In this document: positions 20,615-30,648 of the stretch, piece after piece
Numbering within the stretch: the stretch's first letter is position 1
Layout of the letters: every line of letters starts with the position of its first letter
NCBI RefSeq assembly: GCF_013376095.1
Contig: NZ_JAAMFN010000024.1
Span: forward strand, 1 to 63,539
Source: Arthrobacter sp. SDTb3-6
Lineage (GTDB): Bacteria; Actinomycetota; Actinomycetes; Actinomycetales; Micrococcaceae
DNA length: 63,539 nt
Direction: 5' to 3'
Position numbers and translations under genes: made by a program
Notes under the pieces: model-generated
Seen by the model: only the letters and a program-made list of their open reading frames with translations
Database searches by the model: none
What the model was told of the DNA's origin: nothing

Positions 20615-22411
20615 ATGAACGAATACCAGCCTCCCCTTGCCGACATCGCCTTCGCACTGGAGCACGTTGTCGGATACCCGGAGATCGCCAAAATGCCCGG
20701 GTTTGACCACGCGGACCTCACCACTGCCGTCGAACTTCTTGAGCAGTGCGGTGACTTCATGGCCGCGGCCGTGGCACCCACCAACCGTCGGGGCGACGTC
20801 CAGGGGTCCCGCCTCCAACCGGACGGCACGGTGGTGACACCCGACGGCTTCAAGGAGGTCTACCACCAGTATGTCGAGGCCGGGTGGGGCACCGTGCCGC
20901 TGCCGGAGGAGTATGGCGGCGGCGGATTCCCCCGCACGGTGGGCGTGGTGGTCCAGGAGCTCATGACCAGTGCCAACATGGCATTCTCGCTGTGCCCGCT
21001 GCTCACCCAGGGCGCCATCGAAGCGCTGCTGCACTACGGCGACGACGTGCTCAAGGACCGCTTTCTGCCCAAGATGGTGACCGGCGAGTGGACCGGCACG
21101 ATGAACCTGACCGAACCCCAGGCCGGTTCCGACGTCGGGGCGCTGACCACGCGGGCCGTCAAGCAGGAGGACGGCAGCTACTCCATTACCGGACAAAAGA
21201 TCTTCATCACCTACGGCGACCACGACATGGCCGAACAGATTGTCCACCTCGTGCTGGCCCGCACGCCCGGCGCCCCCGCCGGCACGCGCGGCATCTCCTG
21301 CTTCATGGTGCCCAAATACCTGGTCAATGACGACGGCTCGCTGGGCCGGCGCAACGCCGTCGAGACGGTCTCACTCGAACACAAGATGGGCATCCATGCC
21401 TCCCCCACCTGCGTACTCTCCTACGAAGGCGCCACCGGCCACCTCATTGGCGGGGAGAACCAGGGCATGCGCATCATGTTCGTCATGATGAACAGTGCCC
21501 GGCTGGGCGTCGGCGTGCAAGGGCTGGCCGTGGCCGAACGCGCCTACCAGCAGTCGCTGGCCTATGCGCAGGAACGCCGCCAGGGACTCGCCACCGGCGC
21601 CACGGGAACCAGCTCGGCGATCATTGAGTTCCCCGATGTGCGCCGGATGCTCATGACCCAGCGCGCCCAGATTGCCGCCCTGCGGTACCTGATCCTGCTT
21701 GACGCCACCTACGTTGACCGCAGCAGCAGCGATCCCGACCCCGCCGCGCGGGCGCGTGCCGAGGAGATCGTTGGCATCCTCACGCCCATCTGCAAGTCGT
21801 TCGGCACCGACCTGGGCAACGAGCTGACGTCCCTGGCGCTGCAGGTCCACGGCGGCATGGGCTTTATTGAAGAGACCGGCGCGGCCCAGCACGTGCGCGA
21901 CGTGCGCATCGCGGCCATTTACGAGGGCACCAACGGGATCCAGGCCGCGGACCTCGTCGGCCGGAAGCTGGGTGTGCGCGGCGGTGCGTCGATGCTGGAG
22001 TTCCTGGCTTCCATGCGCGGCATCGAAACCGGGCTGGCTGACGCCGGCGCAGACTTTGAGTCCATCCGCAAGGAACTGAGCCGGCAGTTCGACGCCCTCG
22101 AGGAAGCCACCCGGTGGATGCTGGCCAACGGCCCGGCCGGCCCGGACGCCGCACTCGCCGGCTCGACGCCCTACCTGCGCATGTGGGGGCTGTGCACCTC
22201 GGCGTGGATGCTGGCACGTGCCGCACTGGCGGCACCGGCCACGGGCGACCCGGCACTGGCGCAGGCCCAGCTGGTGCTGGCCCGCTTCCACGCCGAGCAG
22301 CTGCTGCCGCAATGCGCCAGCCTGCTCGGTGCCGCCACCGCCGGCACCCGGGACCTGTTCGCCCTGGACGCCGACCAGCTGGCCGGGGCAACTCGGCGGG
22401 CGCGCAGCTAG
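20615..22411 (+). CDS. Acyl-CoA dehydrogenase, long type with C-terminal extension
   Basis: FAD enzyme of 598 aa that introduces the alpha-beta double bond in an acyl-CoA. It belongs to the longer FadE5/DmdC-like group: the N-terminal extension (ADIAFALEHV), GWGTVPLPEEYGGGG, MNLTEPQAGSDVGALTTRAV (FAD/substrate signature), LQVHGGMGFIEE and IAAIYEGTNGIQAADLVGRK (C-terminal signature with the catalytic Glu region). A helical extension of about 130 aa follows. The physiological acyl chain is unknown. It is a single gene, ended by a 44-bp palindromic terminator. Confidence 0.95.
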   Translation: MNEYQPPLADIAFALEHVVGYPEIAKMPGFDHADLTTAVELLEQCGDFMAAAVAPTNRRGDVQGSRLQPDGTVVTPDGFKEVYHQYVEAGWGTVPLPEEYGGGGFPRTVGVVVQELMTSANMAFSLCPLLTQGAIEALLHYGDDVLKDRFLPKMVTGEWTGTMNLTEPQAGSDVGALTTRAVKQEDGSYSITGQKIFITYGDHDMAEQIVHLVLARTPGAPAGTRGISCFMVPKYLVNDDGSLGRRNAVETVSLEHKMGIHASPTCVLSYEGATGHLIGGENQGMRIMFVMMNSARLGVGVQGLAVAERAYQQSLAYAQERRQGLATGATGTSSAIIEFPDVRRMLMTQRAQIAALRYLILLDATYVDRSSSDPDPAARARAEEIVGILTPICKSFGTDLGNELTSLALQVHGGMGFIEETGAAQHVRDVRIAAIYEGTNGIQAADLVGRKLGVRGGASMLEFLASMRGIETGLADAGADFESIRKELSRQFDALEEATRWMLANGPAGPDAALAGSTPYLRMWGLCTSAWMLARAALAAPATGDPALAQAQLVLARFHAEQLLPQCASLLGAATAGTRDLFALDADQLAGATRRARS

Positions 22412-22426
22412 CGGCCCGTAGTACTT

Positions 22427-22470
22427 AAACGACCGGGGCGGTGTCCATATGGACACCGCCCCGGTCGTTT
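22427..22470. terminator. 44-bp perfect palindrome, bidirectional terminator
   Basis: A perfect palindrome with 22-bp arms beginning AAACGACCGGGGCGGTG and centred on CCATATGG lies between the convergent acyl-CoA dehydrogenase and tRNA-Pro genes. Each strand ends in a TTT run. It can stop both transcripts. Its last base (22470) is also the complement of the final A of the encoded tRNA CCA end. Confidence 0.93.
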
Positions 22471-22546
22471 GGTCGGGCTGACAGGATTTGAACCTGCGAC
22501 CCCCTGACCCCCAGTCAGGTGCGCTACCAAGCTGCGCTACAGCCCG
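22470..22546 (-). tRNA. tRNA-Pro (anticodon GGG)
   Basis: Read on the minus strand, this is a 77-nt cloverleaf with acceptor CGGGCTG/CAGCCCG, anticodon stem CCTGA/TCAGG around loop CTGGGGG (anticodon GGG, decoding CCC/CCU), T-loop GTTCAAAT, discriminator A and an encoded CCA. The terminator palindrome touches its 3' end. The gene stands alone; der lies upstream by 119 bp on the same strand and may share or precede its transcript. Confidence 0.98.
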
Positions 22547-22665
22547 AAAGTCCAGCGTTCGGGAGGCATCTCCCGTGGCCGAACCACCTGAAAAAGCTTA
22601 CCCCATAAAAACAGCCGGACCGACCATTCCTGCTGTGACAGGGGTCTCAAACTGCGCCTCGGGGG

Positions 22666-24222
22666 CTACTTTTTCCGGCTGCGCTTTTCCCGCACGCGCA
22701 TGCTGACCTCAAGGGGCGTCCCTTCAAAGCCAAACGTCTCGCGCAGGCGGCGGGTGATGAAGCGGCGGTAGCCGGGATCCAGGAAGCCGGTGGTGAACAG
22801 CACGAACTTCGGCGGGCGGCTGGAGGCCTGCGTGCCGAAGAGGATGCGCGGCTGCTTGCCGCCGCGCACGGGGTGCGGGTGTTCGGAGACCAGCTCGCCC
22901 AGGAAGGCATTGAGGCGCCCGGTGGGGATGCGGCGGTCCCAGTTCTCCAGGGCCAGGTCCAGTGCCGGCACCAGCTTGTCCTTGTGCCAGCCGGTCTTGG
23001 CGGAGATGTTCACCCGCGGCGCCCAGTCAACGTGTGCCAGGTCCTGCTCGATTTCCCGTTCCAGGTACCTGCGGCGCTCGTCGTCCAGCAGGTCCCACTT
23101 GTTGAACGCCAGCACGAGGGCCCGGCCGGACTCGATGGCCAGCTGGAGGATGCGCACGTCCTGTTCGCTGAGGACCTCGTCGACTGCCAGCAGCACCACC
23201 GCGACCTCGGCCTTTTCCAGCGCGGTCTGGGTGCGCAGCGACGCGTAGAAGTCAGCGCCCTGGGCCATGTGCTGGCGGCGGCGGATGCCGGCCGTGTCCA
23301 CAAAGCGCCAGGTGCGCCCGCCCAGCTCGATGAGTTCGTCCACAGGGTCGCGGGTCGTGCCGGCCACGTTGTCCACCACGACCCGGTCCGAGCCGGCCAG
23401 CTTGTTCAGCAGCGACGACTTGCCCACGTTGGGCCGGCCGATCAACGCAATGCGGCGCGGGCCGCCCGTGCGCTCCACCCCGGCCACTGCGGAGAACTCC
23501 GGCAGCACGTCCATGACCGCGTCCAGCATGTCGGCCACACCGCGGCCGTGGACTGCGGAGACCGGGTGCGGCTCGCCCAGGCCCAGGCCCCACAGCATGG
23601 CGGCGTCGGCCTCCTGGACGAGGTCGTCAATCTTGTTGCCCGCGAGGATCACGGGCTTCTTCGACTTGCGCAGCATGCGCACGATGGCCTCGTCGGAGGC
23701 GGTGATGCCCACAATCGCGTCCACCACGAGCAGCACGGCATCGGCCATTTCCACGGCGACCTCGGCCTGTTCGGCCACTCGCTGGTCAATGCCGCGGGCG
23801 GCGTGCTCCCAGCCGCCGGTGTCCACGATGGTGAAGTTGCGCCCGTTCCAGTTGGCCGAGTACTGGACCCGGTCGCGCGTCACCCCGGGGGTGTCCTCCA
23901 CGACGGCCTCGCGCCGGCCCAGGATGCGGTTGACGAGCGTGGACTTGCCCACGTTCGGCCGTCCCACGATGGCCAGGACGGGGTCCTGGCGCAAGGCATC
24001 CTCGGAGGTGCCGTCGTCGAACCCGCCGGCCAGCAGGGCGGCGTCGTCGTCGTCGAGTTCGTAGCTGGCCAGGCCGGCCAGCAGCCCGGCGGCACGCGCC
24101 TCGGCGTCTTCGTCGGAGATTTCCGCCAGCCGCTCGGCAACATGGTCGGCACCCGTGGGAACGTAGTCCGGGTGGCCAAGCTCACCCTGGCCGGGGTGCG
24201 TGGCAGACGTGGGGTCGCTCAT
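22666..24222 (-). CDS. der: Ribosome biogenesis GTPase Der (EngA)
   Basis: 518 aa with two tandem GTPase domains: [14 protein letters not shown] (G1) near residue 85, and [14 protein letters not shown] near 265, each with later NKxD motifs (AGNKIDD, FNKWD). The C-terminal KH-like domain ends in a basic RSRKK. An acidic N-terminal extension of about 75 aa, typical of actinobacteria, precedes the first domain. It acts in 50S subunit maturation. Its ATG overlaps the plsC stop by 4 bp; it is last in the parA-der operon. Confidence 0.97.
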   Translation of the reverse strand: MSDPTSATHPGQGELGHPDYVPTGADHVAERLAEISDEDAEARAAGLLAGLASYELDDDDAALLAGGFDDGTSEDALRQDPVLAIVGRPNVGKSTLVNRILGRREAVVEDTPGVTRDRVQYSANWNGRNFTIVDTGGWEHAARGIDQRVAEQAEVAVEMADAVLLVVDAIVGITASDEAIVRMLRKSKKPVILAGNKIDDLVQEADAAMLWGLGLGEPHPVSAVHGRGVADMLDAVMDVLPEFSAVAGVERTGGPRRIALIGRPNVGKSSLLNKLAGSDRVVVDNVAGTTRDPVDELIELGGRTWRFVDTAGIRRRQHMAQGADFYASLRTQTALEKAEVAVVLLAVDEVLSEQDVRILQLAIESGRALVLAFNKWDLLDDERRRYLEREIEQDLAHVDWAPRVNISAKTGWHKDKLVPALDLALENWDRRIPTGRLNAFLGELVSEHPHPVRGGKQPRILFGTQASSRPPKFVLFTTGFLDPGYRRFITRRLRETFGFEGTPLEVSMRVREKRSRKK

Positions 24223-24953
24223 GGTTGCTGTCCTTTGTGCTTGGAAGTTGAATGGCCGGCCGCAGGCAAACCCTGCCCCGTGGCGGCCAATGCGGCCTGT
24301 ATGTGCCCGGCCAGCCGCTGTTGGATTCTTTCGGTTGCCCTGTCCATTGAAACACGGCCGGAAAAACCCGGCTCCCGCTCAACCGTCAGCGGCTCCCCGA
24401 ACACCACGTGCAGATGGCGCCGCGGCCGGGGAATGAAGTTGCGTGGTTCGTGCCCGGCCCGGGTGCCAAGGATGGCGACGGGCACCACGGCGGCGCCCGA
24501 GTTCAGCGCCAGCCAGGCCACCCCGCCGTTGACGTGGGCGGCGTCCCCGGTCCCCCGCGTGCCTTCAGGCAGGATGCCGACGCAGTCGCCCCGGTCCAGC
24601 ACCTCCTTGGCAAGCTGCAGGGCCCGGCGGTCCCCCGCCCGGTCCACGGGAATCTGCCCGGAGGCGGCCAGGACCCAGCCCAGGAAGCCCTTGAACATCT
24701 CCTGGGCGACGATGACGTGCATGTACCGGCTGGCGGCGCCCACCATGACCGGCCCGTCCAAAAAGCTCAGGTGGTTGGCGGCAAAGATGACCGGGCCATC
24801 CGCGGGGATGTTTTCACGCCCGGCCACGGTGGTGCGGTACACCGCGTGGTCCAGCACCCTGCCCACGGGCCGGCTCCACCACGTTTTCCACCGCGGAGGG
24901 GCCGCGTCCAGAACAAGCGGCGGCCGCCCCCCGTCCGACTTCACTGCCTTCAT
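24219..24953 (-). CDS. 1-acyl-sn-glycerol-3-phosphate acyltransferase (PlsC-like)
   Basis: 244 aa membrane-associated acyltransferase that would add an acyl chain to a lysophospholipid. The catalytic NHLSFLD (NHx4D) motif is near residue 60 and the substrate-binding EGTRG motif is near 130. The C-terminal tail is Ala/Gly-rich. It overlaps cmk upstream and der downstream by 4 bp each. The cmk-plsC-der order is common in actinobacteria. Confidence 0.93.
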   Translation of the reverse strand: MKAVKSDGGRPPLVLDAAPPRWKTWWSRPVGRVLDHAVYRTTVAGRENIPADGPVIFAANHLSFLDGPVMVGAASRYMHVIVAQEMFKGFLGWVLAASGQIPVDRAGDRRALQLAKEVLDRGDCVGILPEGTRGTGDAAHVNGGVAWLALNSGAAVVPVAILGTRAGHEPRNFIPRPRRHLHVVFGEPLTVEREPGFSGRVSMDRATERIQQRLAGHIQAALAATGQGLPAAGHSTSKHKGQQP

Positions 24954-25687
24954 GCAGCAGGGCCCTCGTTAACCGAGCGCCGCACCACGTTGATCACGGC
25001 GTCCACGGTCTCGGCAAAGTCCAGCTCGGACGAGTCCACGGTGTAGACGCCGTCGGCCGCCCGCTGGAAGTCGACCACGGTGGCATCCTTGGCATCACGG
25101 CCCACCACCTGTTCGCGCAGCTGGGCCTGCGACTGCGTCCCGCCCAGCTGGATCCCGCGGCGCCGCAGCCGCGCCTCCTCGCTGGCGGTGAGGATGAGCC
25201 GGGCCTCGGCGTTGGGGGCCACCACGGTGGTGATGTCACGGCCTTCCACCACGATCCGGTGGCCGCATTGGGCAATGATTTCCTGCTGGCGGCGCACCAG
25301 TTCGCGGCGCGCCCCGAGGTTGGTGGCGACGGCGCTGACGGCCTTCGAGATGGCGGGTTCACGGATGGGTGCAGTGACGTCAATGCCGTTGACCCTGACA
25401 AACCCGCCATCCGGGGTGAGGCTTTGCTCGATCTTCAGCGTCCGCGCCGCCGCTTCCACGGCGGCCGCGTTTTCCAGGTTGATGCGGCCGTTGAGGCAGT
25501 GCCAGGTCACGGCCCGGTACATGGCGCCCGTGTCCAGGAACGCCAGTCCCAGGCGCCGCGCCACGGCCTTGCTGACGCTTGACTTCCCCGAGCCGGACGG
25601 CCCGTCGACGGCCACCACCAGCGGCTTGCCCAGGCGCAGCCGCTCCGGGGCCGCCGGCTGCGGAAATGTCACATACATGTCGGTCAC
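24950..25687 (-). CDS. cmk: Cytidylate kinase
   Basis: 245 aa, phosphorylates CMP and dCMP with ATP. The P-loop is AVDGPSGSGKSS near residue 30, then DTGAMYRAVTW and VEGRDITTVV. Length is normal. GTG 25687 is preferred: it overlaps the tyrA stop (GTGA) and has GGAAGG about 7 bases upstream; ATG 25678 is the alternative. It is mid-operon between tyrA and plsC. Confidence 0.95.
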   Translation of the reverse strand: MTDMYVTFPQPAAPERLRLGKPLVVAVDGPSGSGKSSVSKAVARRLGLAFLDTGAMYRAVTWHCLNGRINLENAAAVEAAARTLKIEQSLTPDGGFVRVNGIDVTAPIREPAISKAVSAVATNLGARRELVRRQQEIIAQCGHRIVVEGRDITTVVAPNAEARLILTASEEARLRRRGIQLGGTQSQAQLREQVVGRDAKDATVVDFQRAADGVYTVDSSELDFAETVDAVINVVRRSVNEGPAA

Positions 25688-26790
25688 AAAATTACCTTCC
25701 ATCCACGTTCCGTCAGGTCCTCCACCAGGCTTGCACGCTTGGATGGCAGCACCGAAATCTCCACCATGCCCACCTGCAGGCCGGCCGAGTGGTCCATGCG
25801 CAGGTCCTCGACGTTGACGCCGATGTGGCCGATCTCCGTCAGCAGCCGGGCAATCTGTCCCGGCTTGTCATCGACCAGCACCGTCAGCCAGGTGTACTGC
25901 TGGGCAGGCCCGCCGTGCTTGCCCGGAATGCGCCTCTGCCCCGCGTTGCCCTCGGCCATCAGCTGGGCCAGGTCCAGGCGTGCACCCGGTGCGGTGGGCG
26001 CGCTGAGCGTGTTGATCAGCCGGTCCAGGTCCGCGCGCACGCCCTGCATGATGTCCAGCAGCTTCGGCGCGTTGGCCCCGAGGATCTGCACCCACAGGGC
26101 CGGGTCGCTGGCGGCGATCCGGGTCACGTCGCGCAGGCCGTTGCCTGCCAGCGACAGCGCATGCTGCGGAATCTCCTGCAGCCGGCTGGCCACGAGTGAG
26201 CTCATGAGCTGCGGCAGGTGGCTGACCAGGGCCACGGCGGCGTCATGCTCGTCAGGAGTGAAGCGGAACACCACGGCGTTGAGGTCGATCGCCAGGGAAT
26301 GGGCCACCTTCACCGCATGCTTTGAACTGGCCTCGGACGCGCACAGCACCCACGGCATGGAGTTGAAAAGTTCCCCGAGCGCAGCCACCGGCCCGGACTT
26401 CTCCCGTCCGGCCATGGGGTGCGTGCCCACATAGCGGGCCAGCATGCCCTGGCCACCGGGGCCCAGGATCTCGGCCAGTTCCGTCGCCACGGCCACCTTG
26501 ACGCTGGCAATGTCCACCACGACGGCGGAGGCGTACCTTTGCAGGGCACCGGCCACCACGGCTGCGGTGACGTCCGGCGGCGCCGCCACGACCACCAATT
26601 GGGGGTCCAGGTCCTCAGCCGCGTCAAAGGCGCGGCCGGCACCGATGTCCACGGCGACGGCCTGGGCCGACGGCGAAGGATCGGAGAGGACCACGTCGAT
26701 GCCGTGGGCGCGCAGGCCCAGCCCAATGCTGGCGCCGAGCAGGCCGGTGCCCAGGACCAGGACGGGACCCGTCAAGTGCGTAGGATTCAT
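25684..26790 (-). CDS. tyrA: Prephenate dehydrogenase
   Basis: 368 aa. It oxidatively decarboxylates prephenate to 4-hydroxyphenylpyruvate for tyrosine synthesis. The Rossmann motif VLGTGLLGASIGLGLRAHG is near residue 11. The prephenate-binding region has GTHPMAGREKSGP, followed by SHLPQL. A C-terminal ACT domain (VLVDDKPGQIARLLTEIGHIGVNVEDLRM) suggests feedback control by tyrosine. ATG 26790 starts 7 bp after the rluB stop; the longer upstream frame lies inside rluB. Confidence 0.95.
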   Translation of the reverse strand: MNPTHLTGPVLVLGTGLLGASIGLGLRAHGIDVVLSDPSPSAQAVAVDIGAGRAFDAAEDLDPQLVVVAAPPDVTAAVVAGALQRYASAVVVDIASVKVAVATELAEILGPGGQGMLARYVGTHPMAGREKSGPVAALGELFNSMPWVLCASEASSKHAVKVAHSLAIDLNAVVFRFTPDEHDAAVALVSHLPQLMSSLVASRLQEIPQHALSLAGNGLRDVTRIAASDPALWVQILGANAPKLLDIMQGVRADLDRLINTLSAPTAPGARLDLAQLMAEGNAGQRRIPGKHGGPAQQYTWLTVLVDDKPGQIARLLTEIGHIGVNVEDLRMDHSAGLQVGMVEISVLPSKRASLVEDLTERGWKVIL

Positions 26791-26797
26791 CCGTCGC

Positions 26798-27853
26798 CTA
26801 CATCCCCACTTCTGCCAGCAGGTGGCCCACCTCGTGCCGGCCCAGGATGCGGATGCTGCCCTGGCGCTGGTCGCCCAGGGCGATGGGGCCGAACTTGACC
26901 CGGACCAGGCGTTCCACCGGGTAGCCCACGGCCTCAAACATGCGCCGCACGATCCGGTTCTTGCCGGAGTGCAGCACCACCTCGGCCAGCACGTGGCCCG
27001 GGGTGGAATCCACCAGGCGGAAGGAATCAACCTTGGCCCAGCCGTCCTCCAGCTCCACGCCATCCTTGAGCTGGGCGCCGACGCCGTGCGCCATGGGCCC
27101 GCGGACCTGGACGAGGTAGGTTTTCTGCACCCCGTACTTGGGGTGGCTGAGACGGTTGGCGAGCTCGCCGTCGTTGGTCAACAGCAGCAGGCCCTCGGTG
27201 TTGGTGTCCAGCCGCCCAACGTGGAAGAGCCGCTCGCGGGTCTGGCGCTTCTTCAGGAAGTCGCTGATGCAGGGGCGGCCCTCGGGGTCGTCCATGGTGG
27301 AGACAACGCCCTTGGGCTTGTTGAACACCATGTAAATGAGGGACTCATCCGTCTGGATGGTCATGCCGTCCACGGCAATTTCCACCGCCTCCGGGTCCAC
27401 GCGCAGGCCCAGCTGGGTGACCGTCACGCCGTCGACCTGGACGCGGCCTTCGAGGATCATGTCCTCGCAGAGGCGGCGCGAGGCCACCCCGGCCATGGCC
27501 ATGACCTTTTGCAGGCGCACGCCGTCGGCGTTGTGGATGTCCACGTCGTCCGTGGTGCGCTCCGGGCGGCGGTTCTGCTCGGTGGGACGGTTCTTGACCG
27601 GTCCCAGGTTGCGCCCGTACTGGTCATTCTTGAAGGGGCGGGCGCCCGGCTGAGACGGCTTGCGGGTGCCGGATCCGGAACGGGCCGCGGCCCGCGCGCC
27701 GAACTTGTTGGCGCCGGCGGTGGTTCCGCCCTTCGGGCCGCCGAACTTGCCCCCCGGCTTCGGGGCGCCGGAGCGCGGTCCGCCGGAACGGGGGTTGCCG
27801 CCTCGCGGCTGGTTCTGCCCGGACGAGCTCCCGGAACGGGGCGACGGTGTCAT
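26798..27853 (-). CDS. rluB: 23S rRNA pseudouridine synthase RluB-type, with disordered N-terminus
   Basis: 351 aa. The first 100 residues are Gly/Ser/Arg/Pro-rich and disordered. They are followed by an S4 RNA-binding domain (VRLQKVMAMAGVASRRLCEDMILEG) and the catalytic domain with GRLDTNTEGLLLLTNDG, holding the active Asp. RluB/RsuA-type enzymes isomerise uridine in rRNA. It lies in the conserved scpB-rluB-cmk order. The arginine/glycine-rich tail resembles in style the repeat protein at 60.6 kb, perhaps for RNA contact (inference). Confidence 0.94.
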   Translation of the reverse strand: MTPSPRSGSSSGQNQPRGGNPRSGGPRSGAPKPGGKFGGPKGGTTAGANKFGARAAARSGSGTRKPSQPGARPFKNDQYGRNLGPVKNRPTEQNRRPERTTDDVDIHNADGVRLQKVMAMAGVASRRLCEDMILEGRVQVDGVTVTQLGLRVDPEAVEIAVDGMTIQTDESLIYMVFNKPKGVVSTMDDPEGRPCISDFLKKRQTRERLFHVGRLDTNTEGLLLLTNDGELANRLSHPKYGVQKTYLVQVRGPMAHGVGAQLKDGVELEDGWAKVDSFRLVDSTPGHVLAEVVLHSGKNRIVRRMFEAVGYPVERLVRVKFGPIALGDQRQGSIRILGRHEVGHLLAEVGM

Positions 27854-27970
27854 TGGTGTGTCCTTAATGCTGCTGTGGTTGCGTAGCTGTACGGGGGTGT
27901 CCCTGGACGGACCAGGGTCGGTGCATGACGGGGCAGGTCCCTTGCGGGTCCTTGGGCGGAAGGGGCGGGG

Positions 27971-28654
27971 CTAAAGGCTGGCGTCATCAAAGTCATGAAG
28001 GTTTTCCAGGCCAGGCAGGTGTTGTGCAATGTGCGGCAAATCATCCACGCTCCCAATCCCCAACCGTTCCAAAAAGTACGCTGTGGTGCGGTACAGGAAT
28101 GCCCCTGACACCGGGTCGGTGCCCACTTCCTTAATCAGGCCGCGTTGCGCGAGCGTCCTCACCACGGAATCCACGTTCACGCCACGGATGGCCGAAACAC
28201 GGGCCCGCGAGACCGGCTGGCGGTAGGCAATCACCGCCAAGGTCTCCAAGGCCGCCTGCGTGAGCCGGGCCGTTTGGCCGTCCACAACAAACTGTGACAC
28301 GATCCCGGAATATGCGGCCCGTGAATAAACACGCCATCCCCCGGCAAGCTGCCGCAGTTCAAAGCCGCGCACCGGCAAGGTGCCACCGTCCCTAGTATAG
28401 CCGTCGTACTCGCGGGCCAGTTCGTGCAACAGCTCACGCACCCTGGCCGTCGGCAGGCCCACGACGGCGGCCAGCTGCTCCTCCGGGACGGGCTCGTCCA
28501 CCACCATCAGCACTGCCTCGAGCGCCGCCCGGACCCCGCCGGGGCTGTCCTCGACGCCCGCGTGGCCGGGGGCGCTCCCGGGGCCGCCGTCGGGGCCGCC
28601 GTCGGGGGCAGGATCCGGCGGCAGGTCTTCCAAGCTCATGGTGCGGCCTTTCAT
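27971..28654 (-). CDS. scpB: Segregation and condensation protein B
   Basis: 227 aa. Two winged helices form the body: RAALEAVLMVVDEPVPEEQLAAVV and LTQAALETLAVIAYRQPVSRARVSAIRGV, with the family's typical YRTTAYFLERLGI. It partners with ScpA and SMC in chromosome condensation. ATG 28654 overlaps the scpA stop (ATGA); ATG 28639 has a better AAAGG site and may be the true start. The N-terminal 40 aa are Gly/Pro-rich. Confidence 0.95.
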   Translation of the reverse strand: MKGRTMSLEDLPPDPAPDGGPDGGPGSAPGHAGVEDSPGGVRAALEAVLMVVDEPVPEEQLAAVVGLPTARVRELLHELAREYDGYTRDGGTLPVRGFELRQLAGGWRVYSRAAYSGIVSQFVVDGQTARLTQAALETLAVIAYRQPVSRARVSAIRGVNVDSVVRTLAQRGLIKEVGTDPVSGAFLYRTTAYFLERLGIGSVDDLPHIAQHLPGLENLHDFDDASL

Positions 28655-29622
28655 GCTGTCGGCTGGGCGTGGTCAAGGGGAAGGAAGGCGTCGGACCGGC
28701 CGGGTTCGCCGTCGTCGTCAAAGTCGCTGGCCGTGGGCCCGGCGTGGCGGGCGCCCGCGCTCCAGTGCACCAGCAGCTCCCCCAGCGGGCTGGCCTGGTC
28801 AAAGGAAATGACGGCGTCGCGGAAGAGTTCCAGCAGGGCCAGGAAGCGGGCAATCACCACCATGTTGTTCTCCGCGCCGGCGCTCAGGGCACGGAAGGAC
28901 AGCGGCCGCCCCGTCCACCCTTCGGCGGCGGGATCGGCAGGGTCCGGCATGCCGGCGGTCAGCAGGGAGGTGACGATCATGGCCTGTTCCCGGACGCTGA
29001 CGGGGGCAATGTGCAGGTGGGCCAGGCCCACTTCCGTGGGCGCTGCCTGCTTCGGCTCCATGGCCCGGGCCGCCAATTCGGCGAATTGTTTCGGGGTGTG
29101 GCGCCACACCAGTTCCGGCAGGAGCGCGGCAAAGTGCGGTTCCAGGCCCGCCATCCGCGGATACCGCCGCGCCTCGCGCTCCAGTTCGTCACCGAGCAGG
29201 AACGCCACTTCCTTGAACGCCTTGTATTGCAGGAGCCTGGCAAACAACAGGTCGCGTGCCTCCAAGAGGGCCAGGTCGTCGTCGTTTTCCACCTCGCCGG
29301 CGGGCAGCAGCCGGGCGGCCTTGAGGTCAAGCAAGGTGGCGGCAAGGACCAGGAACTCGCTGGCCTCATCCAGGGCCCATTCCCCGCCGGGTTCCTGCAG
29401 GGCCTTCAGGTAGGCGATGAACTCGTCCGTGACCGTGGCGATGGCCACGTCCGTGATGTCCAGTTCATGTTTGGAAATGAGGCCCAGGAGCAGGTCGAAG
29501 GGGCCGGTGAAGTTCTCCAACCGGACCTCAAAGCGCGCCTTGCCCGGAGCGGCTTCAGGAATCGGATCCTGCGCGGAAGGGCCGTGCGGCGGTGCGGCGT
29601 CCAGTTTAGGGTGCGCCGCCAC
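28651..29622 (-). CDS. scpA: Segregation and condensation protein A
   Basis: 323 aa kleisin subunit of the SMC-ScpAB condensin. The characteristic FEVRLENFTGPFDLLLGLISKHELDITDVAIA is near residues 30-62, and a C-terminal winged helix (VVIARFLALLELFRDAVISFDQ) binds the SMC head. GTG 29622 overlaps the parA end by 17 bp. ParA-ScpA-ScpB order is conserved in actinobacteria. Confidence 0.95.
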   Translation of the reverse strand: MAAHPKLDAAPPHGPSAQDPIPEAAPGKARFEVRLENFTGPFDLLLGLISKHELDITDVAIATVTDEFIAYLKALQEPGGEWALDEASEFLVLAATLLDLKAARLLPAGEVENDDDLALLEARDLLFARLLQYKAFKEVAFLLGDELEREARRYPRMAGLEPHFAALLPELVWRHTPKQFAELAARAMEPKQAAPTEVGLAHLHIAPVSVREQAMIVTSLLTAGMPDPADPAAEGWTGRPLSFRALSAGAENNMVVIARFLALLELFRDAVISFDQASPLGELLVHWSAGARHAGPTASDFDDDGEPGRSDAFLPLDHAQPTA

Positions 29623-30487
29623 GGGCGATCAGCTCTTTGGCCAGGCGGCGGTAGGAGTCGGCGCCCTGGTGGTTGCTCGCAAACGACGTGATGGGCTCGG
29701 CCGCCACGGACGCGTCGGCAAACTTGATGGTGCGCTTGATGACGGTCTCAAACACCTTGTCGCCAAATGCCTCCACCAGCCGTGCCAGCACCTCGCGGCC
29801 GTGGAGGGTCCGCGCGTCGTACATGGTGGCCAGCACGCCGTCCACCTGCAGGCGGGGGTTCAGGCGGTCGGTGACCTTGTCGATGGTTTCCACCAGCAGG
29901 GCCACGGCACGCAGGGCAAAAAATTCGCAGATGAGCGGGATGATGACGCCGTGCGCCGCGGTGAGGGCGTTGACGGTCAGCAGGCCCAGGGACGGCTGGC
30001 AATCGATCAGGACCACGTCGTAGTCGTCCTCGACCTTGCGCAGCGCACTGGCCAGGACCTGCTCGCGGGCCACCTCGTTGACGAGCTGGACTTCCGCCGC
30101 GGAAAGGTCGATGTTGGCCGGCAGGATGTCGATGTTCTCGATGTCGGTGTGCAGGATGGCCTCGCGGATGTCCACCTTGCGGTCCATCAGCACGTTGTAG
30201 ACGGTGATGTCCAGCTCGTGCGGGTTGGTGCCCAGCCCGGCGGACAGCGCGCCCTGCGGGTCGAAGTCCACCAGCAGCACCCTGCGCCCGGACTCGGCCA
30301 GCGCGGCGCCGAGGTTGATGGTCGACGTCGTCTTGCCCACCCCGCCCTTTTGGTTCACCATCGCGATGACGCGGGCAGGGCCGTGGGACGTGAGGACGGG
30401 GGGCTCCGGAAATTCGGTCAGGGGCCGTCCGGTCGGTCCCAAAACGTCTTCGCCCGCGAGTGCCGTTGCACCCTGCTCGTTGCTCAC
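29606..30487 (-). CDS. ParA-family ATPase of the scpAB operon
   Basis: 293 aa. Deviant Walker A NQKGGVGKTTSTINLG is near residue 46, LLVDFDPQGALSAGLG is the A' box and VVLIDCQPSLGLLTVNAL is Walker B. It is the ortholog type of M. tuberculosis Rv1708, which precedes scpA and is separate from the oriC parAB locus. No parB is adjacent. GTG 30487 starts the parA-scpA-scpB-rluB-tyrA-cmk-plsC-der operon. Its promoter must lie in the 175-bp gap before the divergent ABC gene. Confidence 0.93.
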   Translation of the reverse strand: MSNEQGATALAGEDVLGPTGRPLTEFPEPPVLTSHGPARVIAMVNQKGGVGKTTSTINLGAALAESGRRVLLVDFDPQGALSAGLGTNPHELDITVYNVLMDRKVDIREAILHTDIENIDILPANIDLSAAEVQLVNEVAREQVLASALRKVEDDYDVVLIDCQPSLGLLTVNALTAAHGVIIPLICEFFALRAVALLVETIDKVTDRLNPRLQVDGVLATMYDARTLHGREVLARLVEAFGDKVFETVIKRTIKFADASVAAEPITSFASNHQGADSYRRLAKELIARGGAP

Positions 30488-30648
30488 CTGTCAGTCCACA
30501 CTTTCGCCGCTGTGTTGATTTTTTACCGCTGCCATCCCCTACGTTACCGGGTGGGTGTGGCATGTTTTGGACATTTGCCCGCTTTCAACTTTGAGCCTTG
30601 ACTCTCAACTTGAGCCTGAATGTTGAGGGTGTGGTCGGGTGGCCAGCC

